A stretch of DNA of 64,000 nt, from contig NZ_JACHBW010000002.1 of assembly GCF_014200455.1 (NCBI RefSeq), positions 523,310-587,309 of the forward strand. Direction: 5' to 3'. A model generated the notes under the pieces. The model was given only the letters and a program-made list of their open reading frames with translations. It was not told the origin of the DNA and searched no databases. Both the position numbers and the translations under genes were made by a program. Numbering within the stretch: position 1 is the first letter of the stretch; each line of letters opens with the position of its first letter. Positions 10,650 through 23,341 of the stretch are shown piece by piece. The DNA is from Paraburkholderia bannensis (lineage in GTDB: Bacteria; Pseudomonadota; Gammaproteobacteria; Burkholderiales; Burkholderiaceae).

Positions 10650-11338
10650 TGTTGCGGCGCTTCCTGAAGCTTGGTGGAGGGCGCAAGCGTTGCCGAAGCG
10701 CCCGTGAGCGGCTGCACGCCGCCATTGCGCGGCGATAGCATGGCGCGCACACGGCCCTTCGGATTGCCCGGGCCCGCGACGTCCGTACCCGACTTCGCGG
10801 TGTAGAAGTCGTTCTGGCCGTCATAGGTCACGACGCTGCCATGCACCTGATCCATCACCGTGGACAGGCCTTGCAGGCGGCGCACCGTAGCGCGCGTCGT
10901 GAGCGTGGTGAGGTCCTGCTTGCCGTCGTAGTCGATGCGTTCGGCGGTGCCGTCGACGTATTCGTCGATGCCTTCGCGCTTCTGGCGGAAGTAGGCGAGG
11001 TTGGCGTCTGGCGTGCCCGGCGCGACCGTGCCGGTGGCGTACTGGTAACCCTGCGGATCCTGCGTGACGACGAGCTTGTCGGCCTTGATCAGGATCGTGC
11101 CCTTGGTGGCGACCACGTGACCGGTGAAGATGGTCTGCTGCTTGAGGTCGTCATAGGTCATGTTATCCGCTTCGATGTTGAGCGGTTTGTCCTTGTCGGC
11201 GCGTTCGGCGTGTGCGGCCGGCGCAAAGCCCGCGAGCGGAAGCGCGAGGGCGAGCGCGCCCAGCGTGGCGAACGCGGCGCGGCGCCAGCGCTCGGCGCGC
11301 GGCAAACCGGACAAATGACGGGGAAGCGAATCGTTCAT
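10646..11338 (-). CDS. lptA: LPS transport periplasmic protein LptA
   Basis: 230 residues with a signal peptide ending around [12 protein letters not shown] (residue 44), then the OstA-like domain beginning [22 protein letters not shown]. LptA oligomers form the periplasmic bridge carrying lipopolysaccharide between LptC and LptD. The gene lies between lptC (32 bp upstream) and lptB (4-bp overlap). Confidence 0.95.
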   Translation of the reverse strand: MNDSLPRHLSGLPRAERWRRAAFATLGALALALPLAGFAPAAHAERADKDKPLNIEADNMTYDDLKQQTIFTGHVVATKGTILIKADKLVVTQDPQGYQYATGTVAPGTPDANLAYFRQKREGIDEYVDGTAERIDYDGKQDLTTLTTRATVRRLQGLSTVMDQVHGSVVTYDGQNDFYTAKSGTDVAGPGNPKGRVRAMLSPRNGGVQPLTGASATLAPSTKLQEAPQQ

Positions 11339-11370
11339 GCAATCATGCCTTGCGTGGACGGCCCGGGGGA

Positions 11371-11970
11371 TCAGGACGAGCCGCCGGAATCAGCCGGGGC
11401 GATCGCGCCGCGGACGTTGCCGTAGAGCTGGATGACCCGGGTGACGTTGTTGTAGTTCATGCCGTTGGTGGCCGTCATGACCGACAGGCCGCGACGAAGT
11501 TTAACCGGCTTTTCGGTCAGGATCACATCGTCGTTCACCAGCACGCGGAAATGCTCGGAATCAGCCTGCATCTCGGGGTTGCCATAGCCGGCGGCGCGCA
11601 GGATGCGTGCGTCGTCATACAGATTGACGATCGAGGCGTCCGAATTGACCGTGCCGCGCTTGCCGGTGGCCGTGACGGTCGGTTTGCCGGGCTGGAACGC
11701 GCGCACCGCCGGCATCGTGAGGTCGCTATCCTGATCGTCCTCGTAATGCACCATGTGGGTGGCGGTCAGGCGGTACTGCGTCGCGCCCGACTGGTCAAGC
11801 TCGGAAACCGAGAAGTTATCGGCGAAGTAATCGGGCGAATGCGTGAGCGGATGCGGCGCAGCCTCGTTCTCGTGCGGCTTGACGGCCTGGAACAGCCACC
11901 AGGTGAAGCCGGCGAGAAATGCCACGCAGACGAGCGGAATCAGCGAGGTGAGGCGGAACTTCTGGCTCAT
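11371..11970 (-). CDS. lptC: LPS export protein LptC
   Basis: 199 residues. One N-terminal membrane segment (LIPLVCVAFLAGFTWWLFQAV) precedes a periplasmic beta-jellyroll domain of the LptC/OstA type. It anchors LptA to LptB2FG. The start at 11970 (MSQKFRLTSLIP) overlaps the kdsC stop as ATGA; the longer open frame upstream is kdsC read out of frame. Confidence 0.94.
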   Translation of the reverse strand: MSQKFRLTSLIPLVCVAFLAGFTWWLFQAVKPHENEAAPHPLTHSPDYFADNFSVSELDQSGATQYRLTATHMVHYEDDQDSDLTMPAVRAFQPGKPTVTATGKRGTVNSDASIVNLYDDARILRAAGYGNPEMQADSEHFRVLVNDDVILTEKPVKLRRGLSVMTATNGMNYNNVTRVIQLYGNVRGAIAPADSGGSS

Positions 11971-12518
11971 TGCTGCGCCTCGGCGGCGCAAGCCTGCGCG
12001 AGCATCGCGTCGTAGTGGCCCTGGGCGCGCAGGATCAGGTCGGTGACTTCGCGCACGGCGCCGTGGCCGCCGGTGCGCTCGGTGACCCAATGGGCGCGCG
12101 CGAGCACTTCGGTGTGCGCGTTGGCCGGCGCTGCGCCAAAGCCGCACTGGAGCATCACCGCGAGGTCGGGCCAGTCGTCGCCCATGTAGCCGCATTGTTC
12201 GGCCGTGACGCCGGTTTCGGCGAGCAGCTGCTTGAACGCAACGCGCTTGTCTTCCACGCCCTGATAAAGATGCGTGATGCGCAGTTCCCTGGCGCGCACG
12301 GCAACGATCTCGGACTTGCGCCCGGTGATGATGGCCGTGTCGATGCCCGCTTCGCGCAGCAGCTTCGCGCCGTGGCCGTCGAGCGAGTTGAAGTCCTTCA
12401 TGGTGTCGCCCGCGCCGGTAAACAGCAGGCCGCCGTCGGTGAGCACGCCATCGACGTCGAAAATCATCAGTCGCACGCGTGCCGCGCGCGCCTTCGCATC
12501 AAGCTCGGAAGCCGCCAT
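11967..12518 (-). CDS. kdsC: 3-deoxy-D-manno-octulosonate 8-phosphate phosphatase KdsC
   Basis: 183 residues, the usual length of this small HAD phosphatase. The catalytic DxD is in MIFDVDGVLTDGGLLF, and the metal-binding pair is in YMGDDWPDL. It hydrolyses Kdo-8-phosphate to Kdo for the lipopolysaccharide inner core. It overlaps kdsD by one base and lptC by four, so the run is a tightly coupled operon. Confidence 0.96.
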   Translation of the reverse strand: MAASELDAKARAARVRLMIFDVDGVLTDGGLLFTGAGDTMKDFNSLDGHGAKLLREAGIDTAIITGRKSEIVAVRARELRITHLYQGVEDKRVAFKQLLAETGVTAEQCGYMGDDWPDLAVMLQCGFGAAPANAHTEVLARAHWVTERTGGHGAVREVTDLILRAQGHYDAMLAQACAAEAQQ

Positions 12519-13504
12519 CAGATCACCTTCTTGGAGAACAGGTCGTGCATGTTGAGTGCGCCGATGAGTACGCCGTCGGCGTCCACCACCAGCATCTGAT
12601 TGATGCGATGGCGCTCCATCAGTTCCACGGCTTCCACGGCAAGTTGATCGGGACCGATCGTGCGCGGTCCTTTGGTCATGACTGCGCTGATCGGCAAATC
12701 GCGGAAATCGCCCACGCGTTCGAGCACGCGGCGCAGGTCGCCGTCGGTGAAGATGCCCGCCACGTGGTTATCGGCGTTGACGATCGCCGTCATGCCCATG
12801 CGCTTGGCGGTTAGCTGGAAGAGGGCGTCGCGCACCGTGGCGTTGTCGCGCACCTGCGGGACGGCTTCGCCCGTGCGCATCACGTCGCGCACATAGGTGA
12901 GCAGGCGGCGGCCGAGTGCGCCGCCCGGATGCGAGCGCGCAAAGTCGTCCGCGCCGAAGCCGCGCGCGTCGAGCACCGCAACCGCGAGCGCGTCCGACAG
13001 CGCGAGCGCCGCCGTGGTGCTGGCGGTCGGGGCGAGATTGAGCGGGCAGGCTTCCTTTTCCACACCGGCGTTCAGGTGCACGTCGCACAGCTTGCCGAGC
13101 GTCGATCTCGGGCGGTCGCCCGTCATGCCGATCATCTTCGCGCCGATGCGCTTGACGAGCGGCAGGATCGCCACGAGTTCTTCGGATTCGCCGGAATTGG
13201 ACAGGCCGATAAAGACGTCGTCCGCCGTCACCATGCCCAGGTCGCCGTGACTCGCTTCGGCGGGATGCACGAAGAAGGCGGGCGTGCCCGTGGAGGCCAG
13301 CGTGGCCGCGAGCTTGCGGGCAATATGACCCGATTTGCCGATGCCGGAAACGACCACGCGTCCACGGCAGCTGAGGATGAGATCGACCGCGCTGACGAAG
13401 TTGTCGTCGAGCCGGTCGCGAAGCCCGCGCACGGCGTCAGCTTCGATGTCGAGCACGTCGCGAGCGAGCGTCAGCGCCCGGTCGCCATTGATTTTCGCTA
13501 TCAT
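12518..13504 (-). CDS. kdsD: Arabinose-5-phosphate isomerase KdsD
   Basis: 328 residues. A SIS domain occupies about residues 35-170 (GRVVVSGIGKSGHIARK, GDLGMVTADD), followed by two CBS domains. It converts ribulose-5-phosphate to arabinose-5-phosphate, the first committed step of Kdo synthesis. Start set at 13504 (MIAKINGDRALT); the longer open frame is compositionally unlike the protein and covers the divergent promoter region. First gene of the kds-lpt operon. Confidence 0.95.
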   Translation of the reverse strand: MIAKINGDRALTLARDVLDIEADAVRGLRDRLDDNFVSAVDLILSCRGRVVVSGIGKSGHIARKLAATLASTGTPAFFVHPAEASHGDLGMVTADDVFIGLSNSGESEELVAILPLVKRIGAKMIGMTGDRPRSTLGKLCDVHLNAGVEKEACPLNLAPTASTTAALALSDALAVAVLDARGFGADDFARSHPGGALGRRLLTYVRDVMRTGEAVPQVRDNATVRDALFQLTAKRMGMTAIVNADNHVAGIFTDGDLRRVLERVGDFRDLPISAVMTKGPRTIGPDQLAVEAVELMERHRINQMLVVDADGVLIGALNMHDLFSKKVI

Positions 13505-13752
13505 CCGGGGAGTATAGCAAAGGCGTATGCGCGCCGCGCCAGCGCTCCCAGCGCGCGCAGCCCGTCCACCGGCGCTCGCCGGACGCCCGGCTTTCCCCAG
13601 CAGTCCGCGGTTTGACCCTCGCAGCACTTCCCAATTCGCATCGTTTGCGCCGATCATGGACCCGACCGGCGCGGGCGGAACTTTCACCGTCGGCTACGCA
13701 CCTTTTGAGACGTACTTTCGGCAACCCATAAGAAACGAGGACGCTTCGCACG
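13505..13752. promoter_or_regulatory. Divergent intergenic region, kdsD versus cation antiporter
   Basis: The 248-base gap separates two genes transcribed outward and must hold both promoters. On the plus strand, the sequence just before the antiporter reads AAGAAACGAGGACG ahead of the ATG, giving a plausible GAGG ribosome binding site. No strong -35/-10 pair stood out. Confidence 0.4.
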
Positions 13753-15750
13753 ATGATTTCACCGCTGGAAATGACGTTGTTCCTGCTGCTCGCTTCGGTG
13801 GTGGGCGTCGTGCTGTTCCGTTATCTGAATCTGCCGCCGATGCTGGGCTATCTGACGGTCGGGATTCTGGTCGGTCCGCGCGCGCTCGGCATCGTGCCGG
13901 ACACGCACGGCGCGCAGAACCTGGCGGAATTCGGCGTGGTGTTCCTGATGTTCTCGATCGGGCTGGAGTTTTCGCTTTCCAAGCTGCGCGCGATGCGGCG
14001 CGCCGTGTTCGGGCTGGGGCTCTCGCAGGTCATGGGGTCGATCGCGGTGGCGCTGCTGGTGGGACTCGCGCTCTCGCCGTGGGTGCATATCACCTGGCAG
14101 GCCTGCGTGGCGCTGGGCGGGGCGCTGGCCATGTCGTCCACCGCCATCGTCAGCAAGATGCTGGCGGAGCGGCTGGAGATCGAATCGGAGCATGGCCGCA
14201 ACATCCTTGGCGTGCTGCTGTTCCAGGATCTGGCCGTGGTGCCGCTGCTGATCGTGATCGCGGCGTTTGGCGGCTCGTCGGCGTCGCTGATCGAATCGCT
14301 GGGCATGGCGGCCATCAAGATCGTGCTCGCGCTGGGCATTCTGTTGTTCGTCGGCCAGAAGTTCATGACGCGCTGGTTCAACGTGGTCGCGCGGCGGCGC
14401 TCGCAGGAGCTGTTCGTGCTGAACGTGCTGCTCGTCACGCTGGGTGCGGCCTTCATCACCGATAAATTCGGCCTGTCGCTCGCGCTGGGCGCGTTTATCG
14501 CCGGGATGTTGATCGCCGAAACGCCCTACAAGCATCAGGTGGAAGAGGACATCAAGCCGTTTCGCGACGTGCTGCTGGGCCTTTTCTTCGTGACCACGGG
14601 CATGCTGCTGAACCCGCATGTGATCTGGCAGCACCCGCTCATGGTGGCCGCGTTCCTGATCGCGCCGATCGTGCTCAAGGCCGTGCTCATCACCGCGCTC
14701 ACGCGGCTCTTTGGCGCGTCGCCGGGCGTGGCCATGCGCACGGGCCTCGGGCTCGCGCAGGCGGGCGAATTCGGCTTCGTGCTGCTTAACCTGATTCTCG
14801 ACAAGCATCTGGTCGATCCCACGCTGCTGCAGGCGATCCTCGCGGCGATGCTGCTGTCCATGCTGGCCGCGCCGTTCCTGATCCAGAACGCCGACCGCAT
14901 CGTGCTGCGCCTGTCCTCCACAGAATGGATGCAGCAGTCGCTGATGATGACGCGCATCGCTACGCAAAGCCTCAAGCAGAGCGGCCATGTGATCGTCTGC
15001 GGCTATGGCCGCGCGGGGCAGAACCTGGCGCGCATGCTCGAATACGAGGGGCTTTCGTATGTGGCGCTCGACCTCGACCCGGATCGCGTGGCGGCGGCGG
15101 CGGCGGCGGGCGAATCGGTGGTGTTCGGCGATGCGGCGCGGCGCGAGTCGCTGGTCGCGGCCGGCATCCATCGGGCGGCGGCGGTGGCGATCACCTATGC
15201 GAACACGCAGTCGGCGTTTCGCGTGCTGCATCACATTCACGAACTGGAGCCGACTCTCCCGGTGATCGTGCGCACCGTCGACGACGCCGATCTCGAACGC
15301 CTGCTCGCCGCGGGCGCAACCGAGGTGATCCCGGAAATCGTCGAAGGCAGCCTGATGCTGGCCTCGCACATGCTGGTGCTGATGGGCGTGCCGATGCGCC
15401 GCGTGGTGCGCCGGGTGGAAGAACTGCGCGACGAACGTTACAGCCTGCTGCGCGGCTACTTCCACGGCACCGACGATGCCGGCGAGGACGGTCACGAGCA
15501 GGTGCGGCTACAATCCGTACCGGTCGACGAGCGCGCCGACGCCGTGGGCCGCACGCTCGCGGAACTGGGGCTGGCCGACCTCGGCGTGGTCGTGACGGCG
15601 ATCCGCCGCCACGGCATCCGCGGCGTGGAGCCGGACCCGTCCACCAAGCTGCGCGAAGCCGACATCGTCGTGCTGCGCGGCCTGCCCGAGCAGCTCGCGC
15701 TGGCCGAGGAGCGTCTGTCGCGCCACCGCAAGGCGGGCGCGACGGCCTGA
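13753..15750 (+). CDS. CPA2-family K+/H+ antiporter with RCK domain (KefB/KefC/YbaL type)
   Basis: 665 residues. About residues 1-385 form a 12-segment Na+/H+-exchanger domain. An RCK-N (TrkA-N) Rossmann domain begins at about residue 413 with [18 protein letters not shown], and a TrkA-C domain covers about residues 575-655. Proteins of this architecture exchange K+ for H+ under nucleotide or glutathione-adduct control. No separate KefF/KefG quinone reductase subunit is adjacent. The closest family name (KefB, KefC or YbaL) is not decided by sequence reading alone. Confidence 0.93.
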   Translation: MISPLEMTLFLLLASVVGVVLFRYLNLPPMLGYLTVGILVGPRALGIVPDTHGAQNLAEFGVVFLMFSIGLEFSLSKLRAMRRAVFGLGLSQVMGSIAVALLVGLALSPWVHITWQACVALGGALAMSSTAIVSKMLAERLEIESEHGRNILGVLLFQDLAVVPLLIVIAAFGGSSASLIESLGMAAIKIVLALGILLFVGQKFMTRWFNVVARRRSQELFVLNVLLVTLGAAFITDKFGLSLALGAFIAGMLIAETPYKHQVEEDIKPFRDVLLGLFFVTTGMLLNPHVIWQHPLMVAAFLIAPIVLKAVLITALTRLFGASPGVAMRTGLGLAQAGEFGFVLLNLILDKHLVDPTLLQAILAAMLLSMLAAPFLIQNADRIVLRLSSTEWMQQSLMMTRIATQSLKQSGHVIVCGYGRAGQNLARMLEYEGLSYVALDLDPDRVAAAAAAGESVVFGDAARRESLVAAGIHRAAAVAITYANTQSAFRVLHHIHELEPTLPVIVRTVDDADLERLLAAGATEVIPEIVEGSLMLASHMLVLMGVPMRRVVRRVEELRDERYSLLRGYFHGTDDAGEDGHEQVRLQSVPVDERADAVGRTLAELGLADLGVVVTAIRRHGIRGVEPDPSTKLREADIVVLRGLPEQLALAEERLSRHRKAGATA

Positions 15751-15832
15751 GCGCCGCTGGGCCTTTCGGGGTCCCGCCCCGTTATCCGGCCCGCCTCTAT
15801 CTATCTGTTACTCGTTACTACCCGGAGAAATC

Positions 15833-16399
15833 ATGTCCAACGCACCTGCGAACGCGAGCGTCGATCCTGCGCAGTTCGTAAATAGCCTGATCCGCACGGT
15901 GCCTGACTGGCCTCAGCCGGGAGTGCAGTTCCGCGACATCACGCCGCTCATCGGCGACCCGAAGGGTCTGCGCGTGCTGATCGACCTGCTGGTCGAGCGT
16001 TACGTGGGCATGAAGCTCGACCGCATCGCGGGTCTGGACGCGCGCGGTTTCATCATCGGGCCGATCGTCGCCTATGAGTTGAACGTGGGTTTCGTGCCGA
16101 TCCGCAAGATCGGCAAGCTGCCGTACAAGACGGTTTCGGAAACCTACAAGCTCGAATACGGCGAATCGACGGTGGAGATTCACGAGGACGCGGTCAGCCA
16201 GGGCGAGCGCGTCGTGATCGTCGACGATCTGATCGCCACGGGCGGCACCATGCTCGCGGGCAAGCGGCTGCTGGAGCGTCTGGGCGCAACGGTAGTGGAA
16301 GGCGCGGCGATCATCGACCTGCCGGAACTGGGCGGCTCGAAGCTGCTCACCGAATCGGGCCTGCCGCTTTACACCATCACGTCGTTCGGCGGACATTGA
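15833..16399 (+). CDS. apt: Adenine phosphoribosyltransferase
   Basis: 188 residues, full family length. The PRPP-binding motif is [19 protein letters not shown]. The enzyme salvages adenine to AMP using PRPP. A GGAG ribosome site lies 5-6 bases before the ATG. A short GC hairpin (15767-15781) in the upstream gap may mark the end of the antiporter transcript. Confidence 0.96.
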   Translation: MSNAPANASVDPAQFVNSLIRTVPDWPQPGVQFRDITPLIGDPKGLRVLIDLLVERYVGMKLDRIAGLDARGFIIGPIVAYELNVGFVPIRKIGKLPYKTVSETYKLEYGESTVEIHEDAVSQGERVVIVDDLIATGGTMLAGKRLLERLGATVVEGAAIIDLPELGGSKLLTESGLPLYTITSFGGH

Positions 16400-16429
16400 T
16401 TCCGCGGATTTCACGGAGGCCCTGAGGCC

Positions 16430-17056
16430 ATGCCCAATTTCGCGCTCTTTCTCGCGACTTCGCTCGCCATCACTTTCGCGCCCGGTCCGGATAATCTCCA
16501 GGTGCTCGCGCGCGGCATCTCGCAGGGCCGCGCCGCCGGTCTGGTGTCCGCGCTCGGCTTTGCCGCCGGCGTGACGTTCCACACCACGCTGGCCGCGCTG
16601 GGTATCGCCGCGCTGCTGCGTTCGTCGCCGCTGGCGTTCCAGATTCTCAAGCTCGCGGGTGCGGCCTACCTGATCTGGATCGGCGTGAAGGCGCTGCGCA
16701 GCCAGGGCCTGGCTTCTGCGGGCGACCGGCCGCGTCAGCCGCTCTCGACGATCTTTCGCCAGAGCGTGCTCGGCAACGTGATGAACCCGAAGGTCACGCT
16801 GTTCTTCGTGGTGTTCCTGCCGCAGTTTGTCGATACGCATGGCGCACAAAGCGGCGCGCAAAGCGTGACGCTGCAGATGCTCGAACTGGGCGTGGTGTTC
16901 ATGCTGCAAACGGTGGTGGTGTTTTCGATCTTCGGCCTGTGCGCGGGCACCATCGGCGGCTGGCTCAAGCGCCGTCCGCGCGCGGGCGTGTGGCTCGACC
17001 GCCTCGCGGGCCTGACCTTCATCGCCATCGGCATGCGCATTGCACTGCGCGATTGA
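16430..17056 (+). CDS. LysE/RhtB-family amino acid exporter
   Basis: 208 residues with six hydrophobic segments and the family N-terminus FLATSLAITFAPGPDNLQVLARGISQGRAAGL. Family members export lysine, homoserine, threonine and related amino acids; the substrate cannot be inferred. Preceded by GGAGGCCCTGAGGCC before the ATG. Its stop lies 28 bp before the Nudix gene. Confidence 0.9.
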   Translation: MPNFALFLATSLAITFAPGPDNLQVLARGISQGRAAGLVSALGFAAGVTFHTTLAALGIAALLRSSPLAFQILKLAGAAYLIWIGVKALRSQGLASAGDRPRQPLSTIFRQSVLGNVMNPKVTLFFVVFLPQFVDTHGAQSGAQSVTLQMLELGVVFMLQTVVVFSIFGLCAGTIGGWLKRRPRAGVWLDRLAGLTFIAIGMRIALRD

Positions 17057-17084
17057 ACTTGCCGCACGACTACCGGATGACCCG

Positions 17085-17954
17085 ATGAGCTTGCCTTGCA
17101 TCCTTGACGCGCGCCGCTTCGACGCCGCCGCGCACCTGCCGTTTTACTTCGGCGACGAGCGCGTGGGCTGGATTCGCCGCGCCGACGTCCCGCTGCTGGC
17201 GCGTTGGCCCGATGTCTTCACCATCGTCGATGCCGGGCCGGACGCGCATGTCGCGCTCGGCGCCGGGTTCGACAACGTCACGGCCCGCAGCGCGGCGCTG
17301 GGATCGGTGATTGGCGCGCTTGCCGCCGAGGGCCGCATTCCGGGCTGGCGCAACGAGACCTACGCGATCCGCAACCGCTTCGACGCGCCGCCGCTTGCCT
17401 TTATCGAGCGCGCCGCCTCGCGCTTCTTCGGCACCATGACCTACGCGGTGCATCTGAACGGCGTCGTAGAATATGCGGCCACGGCAGCGGGGAAAGCTCC
17501 GCAGTTGTGGATCGCGCGCCGCAGCGACACCAAGGCCACCGACCCCGGCATGCTCGACAACGTCGTGGCGGGCGGCATCGGCTGGGGCCTGGGCGTCGAG
17601 GCGACGCTTGCGAAGGAGTGCTGGGAAGAGGCGGGGATCGCCGCCGAACTGGCCGCGCGCGCCACGCCGGGCCGCACCGCACATGTGCTGCAGTCGCTGC
17701 CCGAAGGCACTCAGGCCGAGCAGATTTTCGTCTACGACCTCGTGTTGCCCGAAGATTTCGTGCCGCACAATCAGGACGGCGAAGTGGGCGAGCACCGCCT
17801 CGCGGGCATCGAGGAAACCGCGCGCTGGATCGAGGAAGGCCGAATGACGGTCGACGCGAGTCTCGCGACGCTCGACCTGCTGCTGCGCCGCCAATGGATC
17901 GACGAAGACGCGTGCGAGGGCATCGCCGCGATCTTCGAACCACCGACGCTGTGA
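17085..17954 (+). CDS. Nudix hydrolase with N-terminal DUF4743 domain (Tnr3-like)
   Basis: 289 residues. The N-terminal domain is of the DUF4743 type found in plant and fungal Tnr3-like proteins. The C-terminal Nudix domain carries a variant box with KECWEEAGI for the usual REUxEExGU and GGIGWGLG ahead of it. The expected Glu after the first Gly is replaced by Leu, as judged by eye. Related eukaryotic enzymes hydrolyse oxidised thiamine diphosphate derivatives; the substrate here is inferred only from that similarity. Start at 17085 chosen because the longer frame overlaps the exporter gene. Confidence 0.82.
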   Translation: MSLPCILDARRFDAAAHLPFYFGDERVGWIRRADVPLLARWPDVFTIVDAGPDAHVALGAGFDNVTARSAALGSVIGALAAEGRIPGWRNETYAIRNRFDAPPLAFIERAASRFFGTMTYAVHLNGVVEYAATAAGKAPQLWIARRSDTKATDPGMLDNVVAGGIGWGLGVEATLAKECWEEAGIAAELAARATPGRTAHVLQSLPEGTQAEQIFVYDLVLPEDFVPHNQDGEVGEHRLAGIEETARWIEEGRMTVDASLATLDLLLRRQWIDEDACEGIAAIFEPPTL

Positions 17955-18024
17955 AAGGGCGTTGGATTTTTTACTCGCTAAAGCCCTTTTGAATCACAAA
18001 GAAATGACGGGAGTTACCAAGGTC

Positions 18025-18894
18025 ATGTCGACCGATCACAGCTTCATTCTCAATCTGTCGTGCGCCGACCGGCCGGGCATCGTGCATGCCGTGTCGGGTT
18101 TTCTGTTCGAGCGCGGCAGCAATATCCTCGATTCAGCGCAGTTTGGCGACAGCCACACGAGCGAATTCTTCATGCGCGTGCACTTCCAGCAAGTGGGCGG
18201 CGACCCGGGCCTCGACGGCCTGCGCGCGGCGTTTGCGCCGCTGGCCGAAGAGTTCGACATGCGCTGGGAGCTGCAGGACGCGAACGTGAAGCCGCGCGTG
18301 ATCATCATGGTGTCGAAGATCGGCCACTGCCTGAACGACCTGCTGTTCCGCTACCGCACCGGCCAGTTGCCGATTGAAATCCCTGCGATCATCTCGAATC
18401 ACAAGGACTTCTATCAGCTGGCGGCGAGCTACAACATTCCGTTCCATCACTTCCCGCTGCTCGGCGGCACGGCTGCCGACAAGGCCGCGCAGGAAGCGCG
18501 TGTGCTGGAAGTGATCAACAACGAACGCGCCGATCTGGTGGTGCTCGCGCGCTACATGCAGATTCTCTCGCCGCAGCTGTGCGATGCGCTGGAAGGCCGC
18601 GCAATCAACATTCACCACTCGTTCCTGCCGAGCTTCAAGGGTGCAAAGCCTTACTACCAGGCGTTCGACCGCGGCGTGAAGCTGATTGGCGCGACGGCGC
18701 ATTATGTGACGTCGGACCTGGACGAAGGCCCGATCATCGAGCAGGAAGTCGAGCGCGTGGACCACAACATGACGCCGGAGCAGCTGACGGCGATCGGCCG
18801 CGACGTGGAATGCGTGACGCTCGCGCGTGCAGTGAAGTGGCACGTGGAGCACCGCATTTTGCTGAACGGGCACAAGACGGTGGTTTTCCGTTGA
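18025..18894 (+). CDS. purU: Formyltetrahydrofolate deformylase PurU
   Basis: 289 residues. An N-terminal ACT domain (LSCADRPGIVHAVSGFLFERGSNI) precedes a formyltransferase-like catalytic domain with NIHHSFLPSFKGAKPYYQA and the catalytic Asp region ATAHYVTSDLDEGPII. It hydrolyses 10-formyl-THF to formate and THF, balancing one-carbon pools and feeding PurT. The start at 18025 (MSTDHSFILNLSC) matches family length. The in-frame ATG at 18004 would add seven residues and cannot be excluded. Confidence 0.95.
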   Translation: MSTDHSFILNLSCADRPGIVHAVSGFLFERGSNILDSAQFGDSHTSEFFMRVHFQQVGGDPGLDGLRAAFAPLAEEFDMRWELQDANVKPRVIIMVSKIGHCLNDLLFRYRTGQLPIEIPAIISNHKDFYQLAASYNIPFHHFPLLGGTAADKAAQEARVLEVINNERADLVVLARYMQILSPQLCDALEGRAINIHHSFLPSFKGAKPYYQAFDRGVKLIGATAHYVTSDLDEGPIIEQEVERVDHNMTPEQLTAIGRDVECVTLARAVKWHVEHRILLNGHKTVVFR

Positions 18895-18919
18895 GCTGAG
18901 CTTTTGCTGCGTAGTAACG

Positions 18920-18946
18920 AAAATGGCCGCGAAAGCGGCCATTTTT
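18920..18946. terminator. Bidirectional terminator between purU and the AI-2E-family gene
   Basis: GGCCGC-GAAA-GCGGCC with flanking AAAAT and ATTTTT gives a hairpin with a T run on both strands, placed between two convergent genes. Confidence 0.85.
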
Positions 18947-18964
18947 CATCGCGCATCGCAAGCC

Positions 18965-20062
18965 TCAAACCAGCCGCAGATAAATCAGCTCGCGCTTGAT
19001 ATACGCGTAGAAAATCGGCGCGGCGATCACGCCCTGGATGCCGAATGCGGCTTCCATCACCAGCATCGCCATCAACAATTCCCAGGTGCGCGCCTCGATC
19101 TGGCCGCCCACGATGCGCGCGTTCAGGAAGTATTCGAGCTTGTGGATCAGGATCAGGAACGCCAGCGCCGTCACCGCCGCCGGCAGGCTGACCGTGAGCG
19201 CGATCGCCACGATCAGCGTGTTCGAAATCAGATTGCCGATCACCGGCAGCAGGCCTACCACGAAGGTCACCACCACCAGCATCTTTGCAAGCGGCAGCGG
19301 CGCGTGCACCACCGGCAGCACCAGCAGCAGGAACAGCCCCGTGAAAACGGTGTTGATGGCCGAAATCTTCACCTGCGCGAACACGATGCGGCGAAACGCG
19401 TCCGCGAAACGCGAGACGCGCGCGACAAACGCCGTCGACAGCGGCAGCCGCGTGGCGTTCTTCTGCGCACCGATCGCGATGATCGCGCCGATGATCATGC
19501 CAATCACGATATGACCCAGGATGCGCGCCGCGTTCTTGCCGCCCTGGCCAAGCTGGGTGGCGTGCTCGTGCATCAGCGCGAGCGCCTTGAGCTTCATCTG
19601 CGCGACGTCCACGGGCAGATAGGAGGCGATGGCGTCGGGAATGCGCCCGCGCGCCTGATCGACGAAGGTCATCATCTGCGCCATGACCTTCTGCACGCTC
19701 GGCACGTCGTTTTCGAACTGCTCGATTACGCCCACCGTGAGGCCGGTGAGCACGCCCACGATCACGATCGACACCAGCACCACCGAAAGCCAGCGCGCGC
19801 GGCTGCTCGACATGCGCCGCTCGATCAGCGGTGAAATCGTGTGCACGAGTTGATAGACGAGCATGCCCGCGAGCAGGGCGCCGAGCAGGTTCAGATGCAG
19901 CACCGCCCACATCCCGCCGATCGCGGCCAGGTAGCTGCCGATTTCCACCGCCGACAGCTTCGGCAAGCTCATATCGCTCGTGAGCCTCACGGGCCGGGGC
20001 CGCAGATCGCGCACCTGCTGCTTGTCGTTCGCTGTGTCGGTCGCTTCGTTGCGCTTGGCCAT
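18965..20062 (-). CDS. AI-2E-family (PerM/YdiK-like) membrane transporter
   Basis: 365 residues. A charged N-terminal 30 residues precedes about eight membrane segments in the UPF0118/AI-2E pattern, with the conserved C-terminal IQGVIAAPIFYAYIKRELIY. Members have been linked to autoinducer-2 export or Na+/H+ exchange; the substrate is not inferable. Converges with purU across a shared terminator and is read in the same direction as uvrA upstream. Confidence 0.88.
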   Translation of the reverse strand: MAKRNEATDTANDKQQVRDLRPRPVRLTSDMSLPKLSAVEIGSYLAAIGGMWAVLHLNLLGALLAGMLVYQLVHTISPLIERRMSSSRARWLSVVLVSIVIVGVLTGLTVGVIEQFENDVPSVQKVMAQMMTFVDQARGRIPDAIASYLPVDVAQMKLKALALMHEHATQLGQGGKNAARILGHIVIGMIIGAIIAIGAQKNATRLPLSTAFVARVSRFADAFRRIVFAQVKISAINTVFTGLFLLLVLPVVHAPLPLAKMLVVVTFVVGLLPVIGNLISNTLIVAIALTVSLPAAVTALAFLILIHKLEYFLNARIVGGQIEARTWELLMAMLVMEAAFGIQGVIAAPIFYAYIKRELIYLRLV

Positions 20063-20195
20063 GTTGCGTGTATTCCGTCCCCAGACCCTTGGGGGCGCGC
20101 GGCCCCCGTTCCGTTGTGTGCGCAGCCTTAGTGAAAACCTGCGCTGCGTGTTTGCCCAGCTTGTTGCCCGACTCTGTTTCTGACTGCGTGACCCA

Positions 20196-23096
<2,901 letters not shown>

Positions 23097-23341
23097 GAAC
23101 CTGCGGGAGAAAGGGAGGCTAAACCTGCTACTATAACGACTTTTCCAGACCGCCGTTACGGCTTCCTGACGGTCTTTGAAAGGGTCCTGACGTGCGCCTG
23201 ACGCATCGTACGCGGGCCCTGCAAGCGAAGCGACTGCTCTTGCATGCGACCCAGGCCTGCGCGCCGGGCCACGGTCGGCGCCACCGGCGCTCATGACCGC
23301 ACGACCGGTGGGCAGCGGCGGCCTAAACACAAAACGCTCCG

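Noticed and set aside
13505..13687. N-terminal extension of KdsD
   Set aside because: Extra 61 residues are Gly/Ala/Arg-rich, unlike the family, and cover the divergent promoter region; the family start at 13504 is clear.
13759..15495. 578-codon minus-strand frame over the cation antiporter
   Set aside because: Antisense to a clear membrane transporter with RCK domain; Arg/His/Gln-rich composition and no ribosome site.
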